Shown here: positions 52,123 through 60,979 of the stretch, one piece after another
How positions within the stretch are numbered: position 1 is the stretch's first letter
Layout: each line of letters opens with the position of its first letter
Origin: Sphingomonas folli
Lineage (GTDB): Bacteria; Pseudomonadota; Alphaproteobacteria; Sphingomonadales; Sphingomonadaceae
DNA length: 64,000 nt
NCBI RefSeq assembly: GCF_019429525.1
Contig: NZ_JAHXZL010000006.1
Span: 124,001 to 188,000 of the forward strand
Direction: 5' to 3'
Position numbers and translations under genes: made by a program
The notes under the pieces: generated by a model
Databases searched by the model: none
Told to the model about the DNA's origin: nothing
Seen by the model: the letters and a program-made list of their open reading frames with translations, nothing else

Positions 52123-52391
52123 GCGCGGTCTCCGAGCCGGGGCAGAATAAACTGGAGCGTGCCTTAGGCGCTTGCGGCAAGGGAATCCACCCTGCGCTTA
52201 GGCTTTCTGAACCGCACTCCGCAGTTGCGATGCGATAGCATTAGCGTTGCCGGTCGGATGTGGGGCAAGGGTCGAGCGCCGGTCGGCGGTGGTATGGGCT
52301 GTCCACTCGGTGCGCCGGGATCCGCCGATACCGTGCCGCTCGCAGGCGTGTCGCAGCCAGTGGTGGTCGGGTAGACCAGCCCCACATACCT

Positions 52392-52489
52392 CCGTCATCC
52401 CGGACGTGGTGCGGGATCCACCGACCCGCCCATTCCGGAAGCGGAGCTCGCGCGGAAGGCTGGATCCCGGGCCACGCCCGGGATGACGG
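52392..52489. repeat. family 3 palindromic element, next to the helicase gene
   Basis: CCGTCATCCCGGACGTGGTG and an arm ending GCCCGGGATGACGGT form the same inverted pair as at 50771. The last base adjoins a TTG that could be read as a start for the helicase gene, which would place its N-terminus in or beside the element. The remaining gap from sucC (52123-52615) holds the sucC promoter region and no other gene. Confidence 0.85.
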
Positions 52490-52615
52490 TTGCGGGTCGT
52501 GGAGACGCCGCACGCCGCGGCAGCGTTTCGCCGCATGGGCGGGCAAGGAACCACGTACCATGTCCCCACCTTTGCGGTTGCCGATCTGTTCCGCGTGGCG
52601 CAGAGCGGGCGCGTG

Positions 52616-55369
52616 ACGTCGCCCTTCCCCGCGCTGCCGCACCCCGCGCTCCACGCCAGCCACTCGGGCGTGTGGGTGGCGCGGGCCGGCGAGACGCGCG
52701 CACTGTCGCGCGGCGAGGCGATCCGGCTCGCCGCCGACACGCCGGTGATCCTGCTCAACGCGCCGCTGGTGGCGCAGCGGCTCGGCTACGCCGAGCTGTC
52801 GGGGCTGGACCTGCTCGAGCTGTTCGCCTTCCTCCACCCCGCACGCTTCGCGGTGCCGACGCCGCGCGGGATCGCGCAGGTGACCGGGATCGACGTGCCC
52901 GCGCGCGACGAGGACGTCGCCGGCTTCCTCGCCGCCGCGGCGGAGCGGCTGCTCGCCGTGACCCAGGCGAGCGACTGGCCCGAGCGCGAGGGCGCCTGGA
53001 CCGCGGCGCAGTCGCTCACGCGCGCGCGCTGGCCCTGGGCGCCGATCGTCGCCCCGCGCGTCGCCAAGCCGGCGCAGCACGAGCGCTGGCTGTTCTCGCG
53101 CCTGCCCGAGTGGCAGGAGGCGGCGCCGCGCCCCGCCCTCCGCGCGGTGACGCTCGACGAGGCCGCGGTGCTCGAGCGGCTCGAGCGACTCGCCGGCGCC
53201 GGCGCCGAGCTCCGCACCGGGCAGCGCGCCTATGCCGCCGCGGCCGCCGCCGCCTTCGCGCCGCGCGCCGCGCGCGACATGCCCAACCTAGTGCTCGCCG
53301 AGGCCGGCACCGGGATCGGCAAGACGCTCGGCTATCTCGCCCCCGCCAGCCTATGGGCCGAGCAGGCCGGCGGCGCGGTGTGGATCTCCACCTACACCAA
53401 GGCGCTGCAACGCCAGCTCGGGCATGAGACGCGCCGCCTCCACCCCGATCGCGCGGTGCGCAAGGCGCGCGTCGTCACGCGCAAGGGCCGCGAGAATTAT
53501 CTCTGCCTGCTCAATCTCGAGGACGCGCTCCAGGGCGGTTTCGCCGGGCGCGCCGCGATCCTGGCGCATCTGGTCGCGCGCTGGGCGGCCTATAGCGACG
53601 ACGGCGACATGGTGGGCGGCGACCTGCCCGGCTGGCTCGTCACGCTGTTCCGCCGCAACGGCTCGGCCGCGCTGACCGACCGGCGCGGCGAGTGCGTCTA
53701 CGCCGGCTGCCCGCACTACCGCCGCTGCTTCATCGAGCGCGCCGCGCGCGCCTCGGCCGAGGCCGACCTCGTCATCGCCAACCACGCGCTGGTGATGGTC
53801 AACGCCGCGCGCGGGCGCGAGACCGCGACGCGGCCGACGCGCTACGTCTTCGACGAGGGCCACCATCTGTTCGACGCCGCCGACGCGATGTTCGGCACCG
53901 CCCTCACCGGGCAGGAGACGATCGAGCTGCGCCGCTGGATCGTCGGCCCCGAGGGCAACGCGCGCGGGCGGCGGCGTGGCCTGCAGGCGCGGCTGTCCGA
54001 CCTCGCCAGCTACGACGAGCAGGGCGCGCGCGCGATCACCGAGATCGTCGCGGCGGCGCAGGCACTCGCCGCCGAGGGCTGGCTCCAGCGCGTCGCCGAG
54101 GGTCAGCCGTTCGGCGCGATCGAGACCTTGCTCGCCGCGGTGCGCGGGCTCGCCTACGCGCGCGCCGAGCAGGACGCCGACGCGGGCTACGGCCTGGAGA
54201 CCGAGCTGGCCGAGCCCACCCCCGAGCTGATCGAGGCGGCGGCGCCCGCCGCGCACGCGCTCGACTCGCTGGTGCGACCGATGGTGGCGCTGGGCAAGCG
54301 GCTGGAGGCGGTGCTCGCCGACGCGCCCGACTGGATGGACGCGCCGGCGCGCGCGCGCGTCGAGGGCGCGATCGCCTCGCTCGGCTGGCGCGCCGAGACC
54401 GTGGCGGCGTGGCTGGCGCTGCTCGCGCGCGTCGGCGGCCCGGCGGACCCGCGCCACGTCGACTGGCTCGCGGTCGAGCGCGGCGAGGGGCGAGAGTATG
54501 ACGTCGGGCTGCACCGCCGCTGGCTCGACCCGACACTGCCCTTCGCCGAGACGGTGCTCAAGCCGGCGCACGGCGCGCTCGTCACCTCGGCGACGCTGAC
54601 CGCGGGGGGCGACTGGGAGATCGCCGAGGCGCGCGTCGGCGCGCCGCACCTGCAACGCGCGCCCGGCCGCTTCACCGCGCCGAGCCCGTTCGACTATGCG
54701 CGCAACGCCGAGGTGGTGATCGTCACGGACGTGAAGCGCGGCGACGTGCCCGCGCTCGCCAACGCCTATGCCCGCCTGATCGAGGCCTCGGGCGGGGGCG
54801 CGCTCGGGCTGTTCACCGCGATCCGGCGGCTGCGCGCGGTGCACGCGCGCGTCGCCGACCGGCTCGCGCGCGCCGGGCTGCCGCTCCACGCGCAGCACGT
54901 CGACCCGATCGACACGGGCACGCTCGTCGACATCTTCCGCGACGATCCGCACGCCAGCCTGCTCGGCACCGACGCGCTGCGCGACGGCGTCGACGTGCCC
55001 GGCCAGTCGCTGCGGCTGGTGGTGATGGAGGGCGTGCCCTGGCCCAAGCCGACCGTGCTCCACGCCGCGCGCCGGCTCGCGGGGGGCAAGGAACAGGGGG
55101 GCGGGAGCGCCTATGACGATCGCATCGTGCGCGCGCGGCTGGCGCAGGCGTTCGGGCGGCTGATCCGGCGCGGCGACGACGCGGGCCTGTTCGTGCTGCT
55201 GTCGGCGGCGATGCCGTCGCGGCTGCTCGACGCCTTCCCCCCCGGGGTGCGCGTGGCGCGCGTGCCGCTCGACGAGGCGGTGAGCCGCGTGCGGCAGCGG
55301 CTTTCCACGGCGGGGCCGATCGGGCATGAGGCCGACCTCGACGACGCCCGAGCGGAGCTGCCCGAATGA
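52616..55369 (+). CDS. Rad3/DinG-type ATP-dependent DNA helicase
   Basis: A superfamily 2 helicase of about 917 residues related to DinG/YoaA and XPD. Walker A is EAGTGIGKTLGYLAP, the DEAH-type motif II is FDEGHHLFDAAD, and four cysteines (CLLNLED, then ECVYAGCPHYRRCF) fit the 4Fe-4S cluster of this family. The C-terminus has GTDALRDGVDVPGQSLR and QAFGRLIRRGDD. GTG at 52616 (VTSPFPALPHPALHASHSG) was chosen because homologues start there; TTG at 52490 or ATG at 52535 would extend into the repeat. It should act in repair. The stop overlaps the next gene by ATGA. Confidence 0.9.
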   Translation, partial: TSPFPALPHPALHASHSGVWVARAGETRALSRGEAIRLAADTPVILLNAPLVAQRLGYAELSGLDLLELFAFLHPARFAVPTPRGIAQVTGIDVPARDEDVAGFLAAAAERLLAVTQASDWPEREGAWTAAQSLTRARWPWAPIVAPRVAKPAQHERWLFSRLPEWQEAAPRPALRAVTLDEAAVLERLERLAGAGAELRTGQRAYAAAAAAAFAPRAARDMPNLVLAEAGTGIGKTLGYLAPASLWAEQAGGAVWISTYTKALQRQLGHETRRLHPDRAVRKARVVTRKGRENYLCLLNLEDALQGGFAGRAAILAHLVARWAAYSDDGDMVGGDLPGWLVTLFRRNGSAALTDRRGECVYAGCPHYRRCFIERAARASAEADLVIANHALVMVNAARGRETATRPTRYVFDEGHHLFDAADAMFGTALTGQETIELRRWIVGPEGNARGRRRGLQARLSDLASYDEQGARAITEIVAAAQALAAEGWLQRVAEGQPFGAIETLLAAVRGLAYARAEQDADAGYGLETELAEPTPELIEAAAPAAHALDSLVRPMVALGKRLEAVLADAPDWMDAPARARVEGAIASLGWRAETVAAWLALLARVGGPADPRHVDWLAVERGEGREYDVGLHRRWLDPTLPFAETVLKPAHGALVTSATLTAGGDWEIAEARVGAPHLQRAPGRFTAPSPFDYARNAEVVIVTDVKRGDVPALANAYARLIEASGGGALGLFTAIRRLRAVHARVADRLARAGLPLHAQHVDPIDTGTLVDIFRDDPHASLLGTDALRDGVDVPGQSLRLVVMEGVPWPKPTVLHAARRLAGGKEQGGGSAYDDRIVRARLAQAFGRLIRRGDDAGLFVLLSAAMPSRLLDAFPPGVRVARVPLDEAVSRVRQRLSTAGPIGHEADLDDARAELPE

Positions 55370-55905
55370 AGACGCTGACGCTGCTGCGCCACGCCAAGTC
55401 GGGCTGGGACGACGCCGTGCCGCGCGACCTCGACCGCCCGCTCAACCCCAAGGGGCGTCGCGCGGCGCAGGCGATGGGGCGCGAGCTGCGCGCGATGGGG
55501 CTCGACTTCGATCGCGTGATCGCCTCGCCCGCGGTGCGCGTGCGCGAGACGATCGACGAGGTCGAGCGCGGACTCGGCCGGGCGCTGGCGCCCGAGTGGG
55601 ATCGGCGGCTCTATCTCGCCTCGGCGGCGACGCTGCTCGACGTGGTGCACGAGCAGGACGAGCGCGCGGAGACGGTGCTGCTGGTCGGGCACAATCCGGG
55701 GCTGGAGGAGCTGGTGCTCGCGCTAGTGCCCGAGGCGCCGGGCGGGCTGCGCGACGCGGTGGAGGAGAAATATCCCACCGCCACGCTGGCCGAGATGACC
55801 TTCGCGGCGGACCGGTGGGAGGCGGTGGCGAGCGGCGGCGCGACGCTGACCCGCTTCGTCCGGCCGCGCGACATCGACGCGACGCTCGGGCCCGACGGGG
55901 AATAG
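55366..55905 (+). CDS. SixA-type histidine phosphatase
   Basis: A 179-residue member of the histidine phosphatase (RHG) family resembling SixA. The catalytic site is LLRHAKSGW near residue 8, and a second conserved histidine is in VLLVGHNPGLEEL. SixA proteins dephosphorylate phosphohistidine domains. The ATG overlaps the helicase stop (ATGA), so the two are co-translated; a common function is not obvious. Confidence 0.88.
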   Translation: MKTLTLLRHAKSGWDDAVPRDLDRPLNPKGRRAAQAMGRELRAMGLDFDRVIASPAVRVRETIDEVERGLGRALAPEWDRRLYLASAATLLDVVHEQDERAETVLLVGHNPGLEELVLALVPEAPGGLRDAVEEKYPTATLAEMTFAADRWEAVASGGATLTRFVRPRDIDATLGPDGE

Positions 55906-56279
55906 CCGCGCCCGGCGCGGGTGAGGAGCGCGAAGGTTCTCGCGGCGACGTCCTCGTGGGGCGCGAGCGCGTGCTTCAAACGATGACGCTGACCTGCCCG
56001 CCCCCTCCGCCCGCGAGGCGCGCTCAAAGCACCATATCGGGTCACGCCACCGCCGCCGGTGACGCAGAACTGTAAAAAGGTTCCTTCGCGACAGCCTCCC
56101 TGCCCCAATTGGGCTGGAAATTTTGTTGCCGAGTTGCTATATGAGACCGGCACGGGCGCATCCGTTCTCGCGCCCCTGGAGACGTCAAACCTTCTGCTCC
56201 CCCTGTCAGTCCGTTCCGCGGTGCTTGCCGGCGCGGGTCGCAGCGGACTGCGGGAGCCCTAACATTGGAAAGGCCTCCT
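55906..56279 (+). promoter_or_regulatory. intergenic region upstream of carD
   Basis: A 374-base gap with no ORF of clear coding character. It contains CCCAATTGGG (56104-56113), a perfect ten-base palindrome, and an AT-rich stretch GGAAATTTTGTTGCC followed by TTGCTATATG. TGGAAA and TATATG are 17 bases apart and could be a weak -35/-10 pair for carD. GGAAAGG lies just before its ATG. Confidence 0.35.
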
Positions 56280-56813
56280 ATGGCTGCCAAGGCTCTGCAT
56301 TTCGATGTCGGTGACTATGTCGTCTATCCCAAGCACGGGGTCGGCCGTGTGATCGAGCTGCAGAAACAGGAGATCGCGGGCATGCAGCTGGAGCTGTACG
56401 TGCTGCGGTTCGAGAAGGAGCGGATGACGCTGCGCGTCCCCACCAACAAGGCCGAGTCGGTCGGCATGCGCAAGCTCTCGTCGGACAAGACGATGCGCGA
56501 GGCGATGGAGACGCTCAAGGGCAAGCCCAAGGTCAAGCGCACGATGTGGTCGCGCCGCGCGCAGGAATATGAGGCGAAGATCAACTCGGGCGATCTCGTC
56601 TCGATCGCCGAGGTGGTGCGCGACCTGTTCCGCGCCGACGACCAGCCCGAGCAGAGCTATTCCGAGCGCCAGATCTTCGAGGGCGCGTGCAGCCGCCTCG
56701 CGCGCGAACTCGCCGCGATGGAGCAGATCGACGAGCCGGCCGCGCAGGAGAAGATCCTCGACATCCTCCGCAAGGCCGCGGCGATCTACAACAAGGACAA
56801 GGTGCCGGCCTGA
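56280..56813 (+). CDS. CarD-family transcriptional regulator
   Basis: A 177-residue RNA-polymerase-interacting regulator. The N-terminal domain starts FDVGDYVVYPKHGVGRVIEL and matches the CarD/TRCF RNAP-interaction domain; the second half is helical (MWSRRAQEYEAKINSGDLVS, then SERQIFEGACSRLARELAAM). CarD homologues stabilise open promoter complexes, notably at rRNA and stress genes. The ATG at 56280 is preferred over the upstream TTG because the Shine-Dalgarno (GGAAAGG) is correctly spaced. Confidence 0.93.
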   Translation: MAAKALHFDVGDYVVYPKHGVGRVIELQKQEIAGMQLELYVLRFEKERMTLRVPTNKAESVGMRKLSSDKTMREAMETLKGKPKVKRTMWSRRAQEYEAKINSGDLVSIAEVVRDLFRADDQPEQSYSERQIFEGACSRLARELAAMEQIDEPAAQEKILDILRKAAAIYNKDKVPA

Positions 56814-56839
56814 GCCGCCGTACCGGGTCGGATGAGAGA

Positions 56840-56871
56840 GGGGCGGTCCGGTCGGGCCGCCCCTTTTCGTT
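56840..56871 (+). terminator. intrinsic terminator of carD
   Basis: GGGGCGGTCC and GGGCCGCCCC (one G-T pair) form a ten-pair stem around a GGTC loop, followed by TTTTCGTTT. It lies 26 bases past the carD stop and is the clearest intrinsic terminator in the window. Confidence 0.8.
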
Positions 56872-56887
56872 TGCGCGCGCGGTGATC

Positions 56888-56909
56888 GTGTATTAGTGTG
56901 ACAACACAC
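56888..56909 (+). promoter_or_regulatory. candidate GTGTnTT-N8-AAnACAC operator
   Basis: GTGTATTAGTGTGACAACACAC is an imperfect dyad with half-sites GTGTnTT and AAnACAC, 17 bases before the DUF2807 lipoprotein start. Such dyads recall YtrA-type GntR operators. It overlaps the region where the promoter of this gene should lie. Confidence 0.35.
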
Positions 56910-56926
56910 GTAGGGGAGAACCGCAC

Positions 56927-57697
56927 ATGCGCGCCATCATCGTCGCCACCTTGCTGCCGCTGGCGGCCTGCGGCAACAGCTTCACCCAGGACGACGGCCC
57001 CGGCATCCCGGGCACCGGCAGCGGTAACCAGCGCAGCTACCAGGTCGCGGGCTTCGACTCGGTCGAGCTGGCCGGCAGCGACGACGTCGACGTGCGCGTC
57101 GGCGGCGGCTTCGCCGTGCGCGCCGAGGGCGACGCCGAGGCGCTCGACAAGCTCAAGATCACGCGCGAGGGCAGCACGCTGCGCGTGTCGCGCCGCAGCG
57201 GCCGCTCGCGCGGGCACGCGCGCGTGCTGGTGACCATGCCCGCGATCACGGGCGCGAACCTGGCGGGCTCGGGCAACCTCTCGGTCGACCGCGTCGAGGC
57301 GCGCGCGTTCAAGGCGAAGCTCGCCGGCTCGGGCAACCTTACCGTGGCGGCGCTGCGTGCCGAGGAGGCCGACGTCTCGATCGCCGGCTCGGGCAACGCC
57401 GCGCTCACCGGCCGCTCGCGCACGCTCGCTCTGTCGGTCGCCGGCTCGGGCAGTGCCACGCTGGCGGGGGAGAGCGACCGGCTCGAGGTGTCGGTCGCCG
57501 GCTCGGGCGACGTCGCGGGCGAGCGGCTCGTTGCCAAGGCCGCCGACATCAAGGTGATGGGCTCGGGCAGCGTCCGCGCGACGGTCGACGGCCAGGCCGC
57601 GGTGATGGCGATGGGCTCGGGCGACGTCGACCTCGGGCCGCGCGCGCGCTGCTCGGTGCGCAAGATGGGGTCGGGCAGCGTGCGGTGCGGCGGCTGA
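56927..57697 (+). CDS. DUF2807 (head GIN domain) lipoprotein
   Basis: A 256-residue lipoprotein with lipobox LPLAAC (Cys15). The mature part is a beta-helix-like head GIN domain: nine or so short repeats of the form x-A-G-S-G-N or x-G-S-G, for example NLAGSGNLSVDRV, KLAGSGNLTVAAL and VMGSGSVRATVDG. Such proteins sit on the envelope surface or in the periplasm; their function is unknown. A candidate operator lies just upstream. The stop overlaps the start of a related gene by 13 bases. Confidence 0.85.
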   Translation: MRAIIVATLLPLAACGNSFTQDDGPGIPGTGSGNQRSYQVAGFDSVELAGSDDVDVRVGGGFAVRAEGDAEALDKLKITREGSTLRVSRRSGRSRGHARVLVTMPAITGANLAGSGNLSVDRVEARAFKAKLAGSGNLTVAALRAEEADVSIAGSGNAALTGRSRTLALSVAGSGSATLAGESDRLEVSVAGSGDVAGERLVAKAADIKVMGSGSVRATVDGQAAVMAMGSGDVDLGPRARCSVRKMGSGSVRCGG

Positions 57698-58368
57698 TCC
57701 TGGCCGTCGCGGCGCTGCCCGCGCTCGCGTCGACGCCGGCGACCGCGGCGGAGCGGCGCTGGCCGGTCGCCACGGTCGAGCGGCTGCGCGTCGAGACTCC
57801 CGCGGCGGTGCGGGTCGTCACCGTAGCGTCGGACGGTGCCGGCACCGGCGTCTCGGCGAGTGCGCCCGACCCGGCGTCGCTCGACGCGCTGAAGGTCGAG
57901 GCCAGTGGGGGAACGCTGGTCCTGCGCGGCGGGTCGGCCAGCGCGGGCGCCGTGGTGACGGTGGTCGCGCCGCGGCTCGCCGGCGTGGCGGCCTATGCCG
58001 CGGCGCGCGTGACGATCGCGGCGATGCGCGGCGAGCGGGTCGAGCTGTCGGCGGCGGCGGGGTCGATCGACGTGGCCGCGGTCGACGCGGCACGACTCAG
58101 CGCGACGCTGGCAGGCGACGCGACGATCACGCTCGCGGGCCGCGCGCCCGACGCGACGCTGATCGCCAACGGCATCGGCACGATCGACGCGCACGCGCTG
58201 GCGACGCAGCGGCTGACGGTGCGCGGCGCGGGCGACTCGATCGTCCGCGCCGCCGCGTCACAGGCAGCGACGGTGGTCGCGATCCAGGGCGCGCAGGTCA
58301 GCGTCGCCGGGCGCCCGCGGTGCGACGTGCGGGCGGTGGCGCCGGCGACGGTGGCGTGCGGACGGTGA
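57685..58368 (+). CDS. second DUF2807-like exported protein
   Basis: A 227-residue exported protein with a signal peptide (cleavage after PATAA) and a repetitive beta-rich body rich in Ala, Val and Thr (for example VERLRVETPAAVRVVTVAS and GERVELSAAAGSIDVAAV). It resembles the preceding head GIN protein in layout but has few AGSGN repeats and no lipobox. GTG at 57685 overlaps the upstream gene, which suggests translational coupling and a common origin by duplication. Function unknown. Confidence 0.7.
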   Translation: MRRLILAVAALPALASTPATAAERRWPVATVERLRVETPAAVRVVTVASDGAGTGVSASAPDPASLDALKVEASGGTLVLRGGSASAGAVVTVVAPRLAGVAAYAAARVTIAAMRGERVELSAAAGSIDVAAVDAARLSATLAGDATITLAGRAPDATLIANGIGTIDAHALATQRLTVRGAGDSIVRAAASQAATVVAIQGAQVSVAGRPRCDVRAVAPATVACGR

Positions 58369-58406
58369 GGTGCTGCTGCCGAGTGAGAGCCCGCGTCTCT
58401 CCTCTC

Positions 58407-58505
58407 CGGTCATCCCGGACGTGGTCCGGGAACCACCCGTCCGCTAGAGCAACGGCTGCGAGACCCCGGGGCACCGTGGATCCCCGAACAAGTCCGGGAT
58501 GACGG
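58407..58505. repeat. family 3 palindromic element
   Basis: CGGTCATCCCGGACGTGGTC on the left and a right arm ending AAGTCCGGGATGACGG form the same inverted unit as at 50771 and 52392, with a less conserved centre. It lies between the DUF2807-like gene and the convergent M13 peptidase stop. Confidence 0.85.
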
Positions 58506-58562
58506 AGGATGCAAGGGAGGCCGTGGTGCGCCACTCCCTGGGTCGCGGGCCGCGGCGCCCCC

Positions 58563-60641
58563 TCACCAGATCCGCACGCGGTCCTTGGGCGCGACATATT
58601 GCTTCTGCGACGGGTCGATCTTCCAGGCCGCGTACCAGGCGTCGACGTTGCGCAGCGGGTTGACCGCGCGGATCTGCCCCGGCGAGTGCGGGTCGCTGAC
58701 GAGCTGCTGGCGCAGGGCCTCGTCGCGGAACAGCGTCCGCCACACCTGCCCCCAGCCAAGGAAGAAGCGCTGGTCGCCGGTGAAGCCGTCGATCACCGGC
58801 GCGCGCCTGCCGCCGAGCGAGGCGTGATAGGCGTCGAGCGAGATCAGCACGCCGCCGAGATCGCCGATATTCTCGCCCATCGAGGCGCGCCCGTTGATGT
58901 GGACGCCGGGAAGACCGGGGAAGGTGTACGCCTCGTACTGCGCGCCGAGCCGCGCCGCCTGCGCCTCGAACTTGGTGGCGTCCTCGGCGGTCCACCAGTC
59001 GCGCAGCACGCCGCGCCCGTCCGACTTGCGGCCCTGGTCGTCGAAGCCGTGGCTGATCTCGTGGCCGATCACGCCGCCGATCCCGCCATAGTTGATCGCG
59101 TCGTCGGCCTGGGGATCGAAGAAGGGCGGCTGGAGGATCGCGGCGGGGAAGACGATCTCGTTCTTCACCGAGCTGTAATAAGCGTTGACCGTCTGCGGCG
59201 TCATGCCCCACTCGGCCTTGTCGACCGGGCGCGCGACGCGGGCGCGGTCATAGTCCCACTCGAACCGGGTGGCGCGCTCGGCGTTGCCGACGAGGTCGCC
59301 GGGGCGCACCTCCAACCCGGTATAGTCGCGCCACTTCGAGGGGTAGCCGACCTTGACGGTGAAGCCCTGCAGTTTGTCGAGCGCCTGGGTCTTGGTGGCG
59401 GGGCTCATCCAGGCGAGGTTGCGGATCCGCCCGGCGAGCGCGACGCGCAGGTTGCCGACCAGCGTGTCCATCTTCGCCTTCGACTCGGGCGGGAAGTAGA
59501 GCGCGACATAGTCGCGGCCGATGCTCTCGCCGATCGCGTTCTCGGTGAAGGCCACCGCGCGCTTCCAGCGCTCGCGCTGCTGCGGCTGGCCGTTGAGGAA
59601 CTTGGAGCGGAAGTCGAACTCGGCGTCGACGAAGCGGCGCGACAGCAGAGGCGCGACGTCGTCGGCGGTGCGGAACGCCGCCCAGGCCTTCAGCGTGGCG
59701 AGGTCGGTCCCGGCGAACAGCGCCGCGATCTTGGGGAAAGCGGTGTTCTGCGCGACGATCGCGCGGTCCGCGGCACCGAGCCCGGCGGCCTGCCAATAGG
59801 CGTCCCAGGGGAAGCCCGGCGCGCGCGCCTTGAGCTCGGCCAGCGTCATCGGGTTGTAGGTCTTGTCGCGGTCGCGGCTCTCGGCGCGCGTCCAGTGCGC
59901 CCGCGCGAGCTCGGTCTCCATGGCCACCACGCGCTGCGCCGCCGCGGCGGCGTCGGGCCAGTTCGCCATCGTCAGCATCTGCGCGATATATTGCCGGTAG
60001 CGCGCCACCTGCGGCGCGAACTTGGCGTCGAGGTACAATTCGCGGTCGCCCAGGCCGAGCCCCGACTGGCGCAGGTAGAGCGCGTAGACCTCGGGGCGCT
60101 TGGCGTCGTCGCTCACCCCGGCGCTGACGAAGCTGGCGCCGAAGCCGCCGACCGAGCGGCCCATCAGCCGCGCGATATCGTCCTTGCTCGTCGCCGCGGT
60201 GATGGGGCGCAGCCGCTCGGTCAGCGGCGCGGCGTCGGCGCGCTCGGCCGCGGCGGTGTCCATGAAGCCGGTGTAGAGCAGCGCCGCCTTGGCGCGGTCG
60301 GGATGCGCGGCGTCGCCCGCGTCATAGCCGGTGATCAACGCGCGCAGCCGCTGCTCGGAGAGCTCGCGCAGCACCGCGAAGGCGCCGTAGGAGGAGCGGT
60401 CCGCCGGGATCTGCGTGCGCGCCGCCCAGGCGCCGTTGACGAAGCGGAACCAGTCGTCGCCGGGGCGGACGCCGCGGTCCATGCCGGTGAGGTCGAAGCC
60501 CCAGGCGCCGTAGCGGGTCGCACCGGCGTCGGGCGCCGGCGCCGAAGTGGCCGCGGGCGCGGCCTGCTGGTCGCGGCTCAGCGCGGGGACGGCGAGGAGG
60601 AGGCCGGCGGTCGCCGCCAGCAGCGCGCTCTTCAGGGTCAA
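58563..60641 (-). CDS. M13 family zinc metallopeptidase
   Basis: A 692-residue neprilysin/PepO-type endopeptidase with a signal peptide (LTLKSALLAATAGLLLAVPA), so periplasmic or outer-membrane-associated. The zinc site is intact: HEISH at 527-531 and E590 in ENIGD. The region NAYYSSVKNEIVFPAAILQ is typical. TTG at 60641 was chosen because GGAG lies eight bases upstream and the upstream in-frame sequence does not fit a signal peptide. Members digest extracellular peptides. Confidence 0.93.
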   Translation of the reverse strand: MTLKSALLAATAGLLLAVPALSRDQQAAPAATSAPAPDAGATRYGAWGFDLTGMDRGVRPGDDWFRFVNGAWAARTQIPADRSSYGAFAVLRELSEQRLRALITGYDAGDAAHPDRAKAALLYTGFMDTAAAERADAAPLTERLRPITAATSKDDIARLMGRSVGGFGASFVSAGVSDDAKRPEVYALYLRQSGLGLGDRELYLDAKFAPQVARYRQYIAQMLTMANWPDAAAAAQRVVAMETELARAHWTRAESRDRDKTYNPMTLAELKARAPGFPWDAYWQAAGLGAADRAIVAQNTAFPKIAALFAGTDLATLKAWAAFRTADDVAPLLSRRFVDAEFDFRSKFLNGQPQQRERWKRAVAFTENAIGESIGRDYVALYFPPESKAKMDTLVGNLRVALAGRIRNLAWMSPATKTQALDKLQGFTVKVGYPSKWRDYTGLEVRPGDLVGNAERATRFEWDYDRARVARPVDKAEWGMTPQTVNAYYSSVKNEIVFPAAILQPPFFDPQADDAINYGGIGGVIGHEISHGFDDQGRKSDGRGVLRDWWTAEDATKFEAQAARLGAQYEAYTFPGLPGVHINGRASMGENIGDLGGVLISLDAYHASLGGRRAPVIDGFTGDQRFFLGWGQVWRTLFRDEALRQQLVSDPHSPGQIRAVNPLRNVDAWYAAWKIDPSQKQYVAPKDRVRIW

Positions 60642-60669
60642 GGGATCGTCTCCGGGAACATAGTAACTT

Positions 60670-60681
60670 TTGGTATGACAA
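60670..60681 (-). promoter_or_regulatory. candidate TTGnnATnnCAA operator of the M13 peptidase gene
   Basis: TTGGTATGACAA is a partial dyad (TTG-N2-AT-N2-CAA), 28 bases upstream of the peptidase start on the minus strand and close to a possible -10 (TACTAT). The position would suit a repressor. The 338-base gap (60642-60979) otherwise holds a partial family 2 unit. Confidence 0.3.
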
Positions 60682-60843
60682 CGGGGTGGCACGTGCCATC
60701 GGCGGAGGCAATAGGCCAGGGCTGCTGCCGGATCATCGGCCGTGATGGGCCGGTCGACGCTTCCCTTCTGGCGCGGCGCGGCTACAGCGGGCGCGCCCGG
60801 GCGACCCAGGTCCGCCACCGCACCGCCTCGCGCGCGGTGCCGG

Positions 60844-60904
60844 GTTCCCGCGTGCGCGGGAACATGGTCGATCCATGGGGGCTCCTGCGCTGGCAGGGGC
60901 CCAG
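60844..60904. repeat. partial family 2-like element
   Basis: A perfect hairpin GTTCCCGCGTGCGCGGGAAC (60844-60863) and, 17 bases on, a second hairpin CCTGCGCTGGCAGG before GGCCCAGG. The hairpin-linker-hairpin-CCCAGG layout parallels family 2, but the sequence is the TTCCC variant. Confidence 0.55.
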
Positions 60905-60979
60905 GGCCGCCAGGGCGAGGTCGGCGACGCGGAACCCCGCGCGCCGATACGTGATCATGACAGCGAGATCGCCCGACGC

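Noticed and set aside
52490..52615. Longer N-terminus for the helicase starting at TTG 52490 or ATG 52535
   Set aside because: The extension would begin at the edge of a family 3 repeat and does not match homologue N-termini; GTG 52616 fits better, although this is not proven.
56927..57697. Repeated GSGN units read as a CRISPR-like or tandem DNA repeat
   Set aside because: The periodicity is at protein level (head GIN repeats) with variable spacing; the DNA units are not identical and have no spacers.
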